Source of the DNA: a virus
Direction: 5' to 3' (one strand)
Length of the DNA: 34,522 nucleotides
IMG/VR virus record: IMGVR_UViG_3300042289_000426
Location: 1 to 34,522 of that record
The notes under the pieces were generated by a model that was given only the letters and a program-made list of their open reading frames with translations, did no database searches and had not been told where the DNA came from. How positions within the stretch are numbered: position 1 is the stretch's first letter; each line of letters begins with the position of its first letter. The position numbers were made by a program, and so were the translations under genes. Shown here piece after piece: positions 23,467 through 29,215 of the stretch.

Positions 23467-24218
23467 CAAACTTCGACTCAGTAGAGAACGGCGGCGTGCG
23501 CAGCACGACTGTCAAGTTCACAGCATCTGGTAAGCCATTCGGCGCAGATGTGTTCATCACCGTAGAGACCGTGCACGAGTTCGCTAACCTAGCAAACGAC
23601 GAGCAGGTACTCTCACGGCAGGAAGACCTAGCAGCCCAGCTGCAGTCACAGGTACTTGATCTAATCAAGAATGCTGTGGCTACCACACGTGAGGCAGCAG
23701 CCAACACTCCAAAGGGTCAGGTCTCCATTCACCCAGTAGCTTCAGTCCAGGCAGCACCTGCACAAGCAGGCTACCAGGCACCAGCAGGCACAGGTGCACA
23801 GGCCGTCGTCGCCGTTGCAAACGGCGCGACACAGGCACAGGGAGACTGGCGTTCAGTTCCTTCACGTTTTGGTGACGGACAGATTCGCTTCATCTCATCA
23901 ACAGCATACTCGAGCGATCAGCTCAAGGCAGATGTGTCTCGATGGATTGCAGGCCAGGGCATTGACCCTAACCTGTTCGACATCTGGGATGAGCGCACAG
24001 GACCACGTGGTGCTGAGGCTGGTAACCCAATCGGTTCAGTCTTCAACATCAAGGTGAAGAAGGAAGCACAGGACAGAGTACCTGAAGACTTCCACCGCAA
24101 TGCAGCAGGTCGTGGCAAGTTCAACAACGACGGCAGCGTGTATCCCTACTGGTCGAAGGACTTTGATGCCTTCCTCAAGTACGGCGGCAAGTCCCAGCTA
24201 TCCGAAGCTGGTTTCTAA
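23463..24218 (+). CDS. Possible single-strand-binding or replication accessory protein
   Basis: A 251-residue protein between the RecB-like nuclease and the helicase. Residues 1-85 are alpha/beta, with a conserved-looking VRSTTVKFTASGKPFGADVF start and a helical segment. Residues about 95-125 are a Pro, Ala and Gln-rich linker. Residues about 127-245 begin DWRSVPSRFGDGQIRFISST and include WDERTGPRGAEAG and a C-terminal YWSKDFDAFLKYG. The two-domain layout with a flexible linker, and the neighbourhood, fit a DNA-binding replication accessory. I see no OB-fold signature or acidic tip typical of SSB, so this is context only. Confidence 0.75.
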   Translation: MTNFDSVENGGVRSTTVKFTASGKPFGADVFITVETVHEFANLANDEQVLSRQEDLAAQLQSQVLDLIKNAVATTREAAANTPKGQVSIHPVASVQAAPAQAGYQAPAGTGAQAVVAVANGATQAQGDWRSVPSRFGDGQIRFISSTAYSSDQLKADVSRWIAGQGIDPNLFDIWDERTGPRGAEAGNPIGSVFNIKVKKEAQDRVPEDFHRNAAGRGKFNNDGSVYPYWSKDFDAFLKYGGKSQLSEAGF

Positions 24219-24227
24219 GCAGGGCAC

Positions 24228-24263
24228 GCTGGGGGGAGGGCTAACCTTTCACCTCCCTCCAGC
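24228..24263 (+). other. Long hairpin upstream of the helicase gene
   Basis: GCTGGGGGGAGG (24228-24239) pairs with CCTCCCTCCAGC (24252-24263) over 12 bp with one G-U pair and a 12-nt loop. It is not followed by a U-run, so it is probably not a simple terminator. It lies ten bases after a stop codon and about 50 bases before the helicase start, where it could act in mRNA stability, partial termination or processing. Confidence 0.5.
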
Positions 24264-24313
24264 TATCTGCATCCAAACAAACCAACCCACCCCGTGTTCT
24301 TAGGAGGAACCAC

Positions 24314-25405
24314 ATGTCACAGTCTTTCAATAACAAGATCAGCCTTCTCGCGCCTTTCCGCGAGCACTCAGATTCAGATGATCCTTACGCAGCGTATGAG
24401 GCTGCACGTGGACAGTCTGATACAGACCTCCCCAGGGGTGGGGAAGGACCGTCGGACGGGGGGTCTGGTCTCGATCAGGCTCCTCGCCCACGGCGGGCAT
24501 TCGGCTGGACATCCAACGATGGCGTTCGAGGACTCATCAAGTATGCAGCCAACCCAACCAAGCGTATTCCAACTGGCCTATGGCAGATCGATAACATGAT
24601 CGGCGGGGGCGTTGGTCGTGGCGAAGTGTGCGTAATCATCGGTAAGTCTGGCTCAGGTAAGTCTATTGTAGGGCAGAACATTCTCGAGTCTAACCTCGAT
24701 GTCCCCGCAGTATTCTTCTCCTTCGAGATGCCTGGTACCATGCTGCTCACACGCTCACTAGCCATGTGGTCTAACAAGACACATGACATTGTCTTCAACC
24801 AAGTAGAAACCAACACCCTCGATCCTGAGATGCTGGCTGACTGGGAAGACTCACACCAGAAGCATTACTTCGTTACCCGCACAGGGCTAGACCTTGCTGC
24901 CATGAGTTCAACACTCAAGGAAGCAGAGGAGCAACTCGGCGAGCGTCCAGCCATCGTGGTCATTGACTACATGGAACTGGTCGCAGCTGCAGGTGGCGGA
25001 GAAACAATCGACAACGTAACATCGGTAGCTCAAGCCATCAAGGGCTGGGCGAAAGAGGAGGAAGTAGCATGCGTAATGCTGCACCAAACAAACAAGAGTC
25101 TTCGTCACGGGGATGCACCCGACGAGGACGCAGCACGGTACGGGGGATTCACGGAAGCAGACATCGTCATCGGAGTGTGGAGACCACACAAGTGGCAGCC
25201 AAAGAACAAGGGCGACCAACCAATGCCGCAGGCAACCGTTGAGTACCTACGTGGATACTTCGGTATCAACCTAATCAAGAACCGCCCGAAGATCGAGCTC
25301 CAGGAGCAGGGCTACCTAGTACCAGTCACAGCCAGTGGCCGTGTAGCCGCCCCTAAGGGCGGCACCCTGGCCCTGTGCCAGCCAGGTGGAGGAGGTCCGT
25401 TCTAA
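24314..25405 (+). CDS. DnaB/RecA-fold replicative helicase
   Basis: A 363-residue ATPase behind AGGAGGAACCAC. Residues about 86-340 form a RecA-fold core: GLWQIDNMIGGGVGRGE, Walker A IIGKSGSGKS (108-117), FFSFEMP (134-140), Walker B AIVVIDYMEL (213-222), MLHQTNKS (255-262) and a C-terminal NLIKNRPK with a basic loop. The FSFEMP and HQTNK elements are those of DnaB-type helicases and related phage ATPases. The first about 80 residues are disordered and acidic, so the usual DnaB N-terminal primase-interacting domain is missing. It probably unwinds DNA at the phage fork with the host polymerase, as no phage polymerase is visible. Confidence 0.9.
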   Translation: MSQSFNNKISLLAPFREHSDSDDPYAAYEAARGQSDTDLPRGGEGPSDGGSGLDQAPRPRRAFGWTSNDGVRGLIKYAANPTKRIPTGLWQIDNMIGGGVGRGEVCVIIGKSGSGKSIVGQNILESNLDVPAVFFSFEMPGTMLLTRSLAMWSNKTHDIVFNQVETNTLDPEMLADWEDSHQKHYFVTRTGLDLAAMSSTLKEAEEQLGERPAIVVIDYMELVAAAGGGETIDNVTSVAQAIKGWAKEEEVACVMLHQTNKSLRHGDAPDEDAARYGGFTEADIVIGVWRPHKWQPKNKGDQPMPQATVEYLRGYFGINLIKNRPKIELQEQGYLVPVTASGRVAAPKGGTLALCQPGGGGPF

Positions 25406-25935
25406 TGAGTGGCTTCCGATACCTAGATGGTGAGGCAAGATACGGTGAAGGCGCAGCATCGGGAGACCTAGCAGAAGCTAAGACTCTTGACTACTTCGAT
25501 AGTATCGATCGCCCACTCCAGGAGTTCGGACCAAAGCACATCCCTACCGACCGAGCCGTAAACCTAACCTGGCCCGAGAAGATCAGGCACATGCCTGACT
25601 TCCTCGGCTGGGGTAAGTTCATTGAGGCGCAGGGATGTTGGTCTGACAAGGTGGTCTTCAAGCCTAACAAGCTTGCAGCATTACTAGAGTGGGACTCTGA
25701 GATGCCAGTATGGTTCTCAATCTACATACAGAAGACGGACGAGGTTCTCCTCGCACCGCTTCACACAGTTCTCTGGGCATGTGCTGACTCGCGCTCACAG
25801 TGCATAGTGTTAGATGAAGGGACGCATGCTGAAAAGATAGCTTATGAGGTACCACTCGAGGTGTTCTTTGAGGTACGTGTTCACGACGCTAACGCCGTCA
25901 ACAAGATCCTAAAGGAGCGAGCTAAGAGGCGATAA
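25405..25935 (+). CDS. Probable restriction-fold (PD-(D/E)XK-like) nuclease relative
   Basis: The start is ATG 25405 in a TAATG overlap with the helicase stop; an earlier in-frame ATG at 25375 lies inside the helicase gene. The product has 176 residues. RHMPDFLGWGKFIEAQG (about 61-77), then FKPNKLAALLEWDSEMPVWF and SIYIQK, follows the order of small phage restriction-fold proteins: PDFL, a strand with ExK, and a helix followed by PVxF. The usual ExK is ExQ here (E74, Q76), so activity is uncertain. It may be an active variant, with a lysine supplied from elsewhere, or an inactive structural relative. It sits among recombination genes. Recognition is from memory and is moderate. Confidence 0.75.
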   Translation: MSGFRYLDGEARYGEGAASGDLAEAKTLDYFDSIDRPLQEFGPKHIPTDRAVNLTWPEKIRHMPDFLGWGKFIEAQGCWSDKVVFKPNKLAALLEWDSEMPVWFSIYIQKTDEVLLAPLHTVLWACADSRSQCIVLDEGTHAEKIAYEVPLEVFFEVRVHDANAVNKILKERAKRR

Positions 25936-25936
25936 G

Positions 25937-26455
25937 ATGACAGAGAAGAAAAAGGGAGGTCGCGGGCCGAAGCCTAAGATTGTGAACCCACTAGCTGTGG
26001 CTGACGGTAGTGCATACCGCCGACCCATGCGGGTGGACACAACTAGGTACCGCCATAGCGAGGAGATCCTCGATGCTATGTCGACGGTCGACGAATACTT
26101 CGTCAATGAGAAGCAAGAAGATCCGCTAGTGCTAGTCGTAGAGGCACTGCTCGCAACCCTACCAGATGATGAGCGAGCGGTAGTAGAGATGTGCCTTATG
26201 GCACGTATGAGTATGCATGAAACGGCACGTGTTCTCGGGTATGTAAATGCCAATGGTAAGGAAGACCACAAGATGGTAAAGCGTAGGCTTGAGTGGGCTC
26301 TGAAAAAGTTACGTCAGACTCTCAATAGTCCAAGCTTCTCGGTGGCAATAGCAGGACATAGGCTACCCATCGAGCAACCACAAGTGAACATAACCGATAC
26401 AATCTCCAAGATCATAGAAGGTCTAGAGAAGAACATGGAGGATACAGATGAGTAA
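25937..26455 (+). CDS. Sigma-70 region-4-like regulator
   Basis: A 172-residue protein starting one base after the previous stop. The N-terminus is basic (KKKGGRGPKPKIVNPLAVAD). Residues about 66-129 read EALLATLPDDERAVVEMCLM, then MSMHETARVLGYVNANGKED and a basic WALKKLRQTL helix, the layout of sigma region 4: a helix with LPxxERxVV, a turn, and a recognition helix. There is no recognisable region 2. It may be a diverged sigma-like activator or another DNA-binding factor controlling middle or late promoters. The C-terminal about 45 residues have no recognised domain. It overlaps the next gene by eight bases. Confidence 0.8.
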   Translation: MTEKKKGGRGPKPKIVNPLAVADGSAYRRPMRVDTTRYRHSEEILDAMSTVDEYFVNEKQEDPLVLVVEALLATLPDDERAVVEMCLMARMSMHETARVLGYVNANGKEDHKMVKRRLEWALKKLRQTLNSPSFSVAIAGHRLPIEQPQVNITDTISKIIEGLEKNMEDTDE

Positions 26456-26831
26456 GATGCCCAAGAGCAAGATACCTACACGAATAAAGATAGGACCTTA
26501 TGTCTACAAAGTCGAGCTATTCCCAGATTCCACCACGAGTGATCACGGCGCATGCGTGTACAACCATCAAACGATCTTCCTCAATGCTAACCAGCACGCG
26601 GAAAGAGCGGGCGATACGCTGCTCCACGAAGTCTTGCACGCCATCTGGGACCTTGCAGGATTCGACGTCCAGCCAGATCTCCACGAGGAAACAATAGTCC
26701 GTAACTATGCGACATGGCTGTCGCTAATCCTAAGGGACAACCCAAAGCTAGCACAGTTCATCCTAGATCCCAACAAGTTCTGGATACCTGACTACGAGGA
26801 AGAGGCCATCGAGGAGGCAACCGATGACTGA
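26448..26831 (+). CDS. HExxH metallopeptidase-like protein
   Basis: A 127-residue protein with a beta-rich N-terminal half (RIKIGPYVYKVELFPDS, then CVYNHQTIFLNA), then GDTLLHEVLHAIWD with HExxH at H60, E61 and H64. Downstream acidic residues in LHEETIVRN (about 79-86) could be the third ligand. This compact gluzincin-like architecture is common among phage proteins next to recombination genes and resembles ImmA/SprT-type minimal proteases. The substrate is unknown. Zinc binding is inferred from the motif. It overlaps both neighbours by eight bases. Confidence 0.8.
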   Translation: MSKMPKSKIPTRIKIGPYVYKVELFPDSTTSDHGACVYNHQTIFLNANQHAERAGDTLLHEVLHAIWDLAGFDVQPDLHEETIVRNYATWLSLILRDNPKLAQFILDPNKFWIPDYEEEAIEEATDD

Positions 26832-26982
26832 AGACATAGGCAAGATGAGTCTTCACGAATGGAAGCAGCAGCAGAAGTACAAGGAAGAGTACCGCAAGAT
26901 CTGCGCAGCAGAAGACAGGGCTATCAGTGACTGGGCTAAAGGAATAGAACCAGTCAAGAAAAGGAAGAAGACTAATGGGTAA
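26824..26982 (+). CDS. 52-residue charged helical protein
   Basis: ATG 26824 overlaps the metallopeptidase stop by eight bases and its own stop overlaps the next gene by eight bases (ATGGGTAA). The peptide begins MTEDIGKMSLHEWKQQQKYK and ends in a Lys/Arg-rich tail (KPVKKRKKTNG style). It is helical and basic, and could be a nucleic-acid or protein partner of the nuclease that follows. No family is recognised. Confidence 0.65.
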   Translation: MTEDIGKMSLHEWKQQQKYKEEYRKICAAEDRAISDWAKGIEPVKKRKKTNG

Positions 26983-27346
26983 GCCAAAGGCACAGGGCAC
27001 CAGGCATGAGTCCTGGATCGTCAAGGAGCTGGACGCCATAGGCGTCACAGCTAGACGGATAGCCGAGGGCGGGTCAGCCGATGAGGGTGACGTTGAGGCT
27101 AACATCAATGGTGAGAGATGGGTACTGGAAGGCAAAGCCACACAGACCCTGAACGTACAGAAGATTCTTGGCAAGGCACGAAAGAAAGCTGGTGGGGATA
27201 CACCCGTAGCAGTTATCTGGAAGCGTCTAGTCAAGGTGGCGGGAATGGTAAACCGTCAACCCGTTGAGGGCGAACGCACCGTAGTCATCCTATCCTGGGA
27301 AGACTTCATCAACCTACTCAAGGCTAAGGAGAACGACAATGTGTGA
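26975..27346 (+). CDS. Holliday-junction-resolvase-like PD-(D/E)XK nuclease
   Basis: A 123-residue protein. GTRHESWIVKELDAIGVTAR (E12) is followed by GGSADEGDVEANI (D39) and RWVLEGKAT (E52, K54), then a helical NVQKILGKARKKAGG segment and PVAVIWKRL. This E...D...ExK order with a small size is the pattern of Hjc-type and VRR-NUC-like resolvases. It would cut branched recombination intermediates before packaging. It is one of several nucleases in the operon, together with a RecB-like exonuclease and an endonuclease VII-type enzyme. It starts at ATG 26975 in an eight-base overlap. Confidence 0.85.
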   Translation: MGKPKAQGTRHESWIVKELDAIGVTARRIAEGGSADEGDVEANINGERWVLEGKATQTLNVQKILGKARKKAGGDTPVAVIWKRLVKVAGMVNRQPVEGERTVVILSWEDFINLLKAKENDNV

Positions 27347-27428
27347 AGAATGCGATACACAGAACCTAGCACCAATCGACGGCTGCGAGTGTGGCTGTAA
27401 CAATCCCAAGGAGGACGAAGATGAGTGA
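27339..27428 (+). CDS. 29-residue cysteine-rich micro-protein
   Basis: ATG 27339 overlaps the resolvase stop by eight bases (ATGTGTGA) and its stop overlaps the next ATG by eight bases. The peptide MCEECDTQNLAPIDGCECGC, continuing in an acidic tail, has CxxC and CxCxC clusters that could hold zinc. The next gene's ribosome site (AAGGAGG) lies inside it. Supported by chained overlaps and cysteine spacing; function unknown. Confidence 0.5.
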   Translation: MCEECDTQNLAPIDGCECGCNNPKEDEDE

Positions 27429-27816
27429 AGAAACTAAAGAGGCTATGAAGATCGAACCTCTGACAGAACAAGAGATCTCTGACCTAGCGAAGAAGCTAGA
27501 AGAGTCGGGTGACTTTGATTCAGATCTGTCTCGTGCCATCTTCACCATCCTAGTTGTGGGCTATGAGTTCCAGCAGTTGTACACCACACTGCAGGCCTAC
27601 TACGCAGCTGCATCAGCAGCATGCCACGACGTTGCAGGTGCATGTTCAGCTACCATCGGACTGCGTGATCGTAAGAAGATCGAACGCATGTACAAGATAG
27701 CTGCTCACATGGCGGGCAACATCCCAGCAAGAGCACAAGCACTACTCAGCGAACCAGAGATACTGGACGCGATCACTACCGAAGAGGAAGAAACACATGA
27801 AGAAACTGCTAGCTGA
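27421..27816 (+). CDS. 131-residue helical protein, unknown
   Basis: ATG 27421 lies six bases behind AAGGAGG; an earlier in-frame ATG at 27391 is not preceded by a site. The N-terminus is acidic and helical (MSEETKEAMKIEPLTEQEIS). A hydrophobic helical region follows (FTILVVGYEFQQLYTTLQAY), with AACHDVAGAC, and then an amphipathic C-terminal half with an acidic tail. It might be membrane-associated, but the hydrophobic stretch contains polar breaks. No function is recognised. Confidence 0.75.
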   Translation: MSEETKEAMKIEPLTEQEISDLAKKLEESGDFDSDLSRAIFTILVVGYEFQQLYTTLQAYYAAASAACHDVAGACSATIGLRDRKKIERMYKIAAHMAGNIPARAQALLSEPEILDAITTEEEETHEETAS

Positions 27817-28084
27817 AATCAAGTTCCAAACAGGCTACTACTACCGCAACGTAAAGGGCTACGTAGATAACGTACTCAGTGCGCTTATCGGACGTACTGG
27901 TAAGCAGGCCAAGTTCCTCGAGGAAATGTTCGAGACCACCCTATCAACAGTCGCACGTCTCTCGCTAGAGAACGACCGCCTAAAGCGCAAACTTGAACAG
28001 CTAGAGGCAAAGCCTGCTGCACTCAAGAAGATGGCCAAGGACCCTGTGTCCAAGAAAAAGGCAAGCCCCAAGAAGGGACAATAA
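27797..28084 (+). CDS. 95-residue coiled-coil protein with basic tail
   Basis: It overlaps the previous gene by 20 nt and shares a TAATG junction with the next. The sequence has an aromatic-basic N-terminus (MKKLLAEIKFQTGYYYRNVK), a long heptad-rich helix (VARLSLENDRLKRKLEQLEA) and a Lys/Ala/Pro-rich tail. A dimeric coiled coil with a basic, possibly nucleic-acid-binding end is likely. Function unknown. Confidence 0.7.
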   Translation: MKKLLAEIKFQTGYYYRNVKGYVDNVLSALIGRTGKQAKFLEEMFETTLSTVARLSLENDRLKRKLEQLEAKPAALKKMAKDPVSKKKASPKKGQ

Positions 28085-28263
28085 TGAGTAAGCCAGATCT
28101 CGACTGGTTCGAGCGACGGCTCAACGGAAGCGAGGGGTGGGCCATCAGAGACTTGATGATCCACACCCGCACTCACATACTCATTGACTACATCAAGGAG
28201 CTAGAGAAGAGCCATGACCCAGAAGCAATGCACCAAGTGCAACACAAGCAAGGAACTCAGTGA
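28084..28263 (+). CDS. 59-residue small protein overlapping the endonuclease gene
   Basis: ATG 28084 sits in a TAATG overlap with the previous stop, and the frame runs 50 nt into the HNH nuclease gene. The peptide begins MSKPDLDWFERRLNGSEGWA and is predicted helical (AIRDLMIHTRTHILIDYIKE). The last about 17 residues are encoded by sequence shared with the nuclease start and are low in structure. It may serve mainly to bring ribosomes to the nuclease start, whose own ribosome site is weak. Confidence 0.6.
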   Translation: MSKPDLDWFERRLNGSEGWAIRDLMIHTRTHILIDYIKELEKSHDPEAMHQVQHKQGTQ

Positions 28264-28708
28264 GTTCTACACGGACGCTCGGCGCAAGCAGGGCGTAACG
28301 TCCTGGTGCAGAGAATGCTGGAGAGAATACGAGAGGCTCCGTAGGGAGCGGCTCGGATTCAAAGGTCGCAAGAATCGCAAGCTAAAGTATCTCTATGGTA
28401 TGACCTACCAGGAGTACATGGTTATGCTGAAAGCCCAGGGTAGCGTGTGCGCTATCTGCGGCAGCAAGGAAACAACGGTCAACGCCAAGAACGACAAGAT
28501 CCAAAAGCTAAGCGTTGATCACGACCATGCCACTGGTAAGGTGCGCGGTCTACTATGCACAGCATGCAACAAGGCCCTAGGCCTGCTGAGTGATGATCTA
28601 GATAAGATCCTCAAAGCCCACGAATACCTACGACGTCACATGGAGGAGACCAATGACACAGGAACAGATCAACCAGCTGATGGAAGAGATACAGAACCCA
28701 CTAGCTAA
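28214..28708 (+). CDS. HNH recombination endonuclease VII
   Basis: A 164-residue protein in two parts. The N-terminal zinc knuckle has CTKCNTSKELSEFY (C6, C9) and WCREC (C32, C35). The C-terminal endonuclease VII domain has LYGMTYQEYMVMLKAQGSVC, CAIC (C79, C82), LSVDHDHATGKVRGLLCTAC (H103, D104, H105) and CNKALG with the second Cys pair (C115, C118) and N119. These are all landmarks of the T4 endonuclease VII/HNH family. It resolves branched DNA ahead of packaging or acts as a free homing-type nuclease. Position as nearly the last early gene suggests the packaging-related role. Confidence 0.9.
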   Translation: MTQKQCTKCNTSKELSEFYTDARRKQGVTSWCRECWREYERLRRERLGFKGRKNRKLKYLYGMTYQEYMVMLKAQGSVCAICGSKETTVNAKNDKIQKLSVDHDHATGKVRGLLCTACNKALGLLSDDLDKILKAHEYLRRHMEETNDTGTDQPADGRDTEPTS

Positions 28709-28757
28709 ACTCAGGGAACTGAGTAACCAGGCCTTCCAGCAAGCCAAGGAAGACTAG
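28653..28757 (+). CDS. 34-residue helical micro-protein, last early gene
   Basis: ATG 28653 lies behind GGAGGAG, overlapping the endonuclease gene by 56 nt. The peptide MTQEQINQLMEEIQNPLAKL continues as a charged amphipathic helix and ends in KED. Its TAG stop is nine bases before the convergent terminator. The good ribosome site and helical sequence support it; function unknown. Confidence 0.6.
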   Translation: MTQEQINQLMEEIQNPLAKLRELSNQAFQQAKED

Positions 28758-28765
28758 GAACAACA

Positions 28766-28800
28766 GGAAACCCCCCAGGCCACCAGGCTTGGGGGGTTCC
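28766..28800. terminator. Bidirectional terminator between convergent operons
   Basis: GGAAACCCCCCAGGCC and GGCTTGGGGGGTTCC form a long stem (six G-C pairs plus A-T and inner pairs, one A bulged) around an ACCA loop. On the plus strand it is followed by TTCTTTCC; on the minus strand it is followed by TTTCCTGTTG. It closes both the rightward early operon and the leftward late operon. Confidence 0.85.
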
Positions 28801-28812
28801 TTCTTTCCAGGA

Positions 28813-29181
28813 CTACAGGGTTTGCAGGGCAAGAGCCAGTGCTAGGTTCCAGATGGTAACTAGCGTGTAGAAGCCAGTCAATACCCATGGTGCAAACTTG
28901 CGACGGTATGTGAACCAGGCAAGGAAGGCTGCACCTAGAAGCTTGACTGCAAGAAAGCCAGTCCAGCCATAAGAATGCAGGACTTCGGCCATCAGGCCGT
29001 TGCCCTCCTTGGCACCCGAGAACGTGATACCAATGTATGTAGAAGTGAAGTCGGTTAGCTGTGTAGCCACGACTGCGATCGCGCCGTAGGCGGCGCGTCG
29101 CCGTGAGACGGAAAGATCCCGCTTAGGTACGGGACTGATGAAGGCCTTGAGGCCATTGATTGCTTGCTGCTTAGTTAGCAT
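28813..29181 (-). CDS. Three-span membrane protein, DUF5658-like; holin candidate
   Basis: A 122-residue protein behind AGGAGGTATTC. The N-terminus is basic (PVPKRDLSVSRRRAAYGAIA). Hydrophobic segments lie at about 33-53, 74-90 and 97-119. The TDFTSTYIGITF, GAKEGNGLMAE, GWTGFLAVKLLGAAFLAWF layout (polar DxxxT in the first span, ExN-LM before the second, K in the second) resembles DUF5658 membrane proteins, from memory. It is the last gene of the late operon, the right size for a holin, and lies in the same operon as a papain-fold peptidase and a LysM protein, so lysis is possible. A hairpin covers its ribosome site. Confidence 0.75.
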   Translation of the reverse strand: MLTKQQAINGLKAFISPVPKRDLSVSRRRAAYGAIAVVATQLTDFTSTYIGITFSGAKEGNGLMAEVLHSYGWTGFLAVKLLGAAFLAWFTYRRKFAPWVLTGFYTLVTIWNLALALALQTL

Positions 29182-29210
29182 GAATACCTCCTAGTATCGA
29201 GGTACACTGT
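29182..29210 (-). promoter_or_regulatory. Hairpin covering the ribosome site of the membrane protein gene
   Basis: In the leftward message TACCTC pairs with GAGGTA across an 8-nt loop (29185-29204), and GAGGTA is part of the AGGAGG ribosome site located four bases before the ATG. This would hold down translation until ribosomes or a factor open it. The pairing is short, so it could be chance. Confidence 0.35.
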
Positions 29211-29215
29211 TGGGG

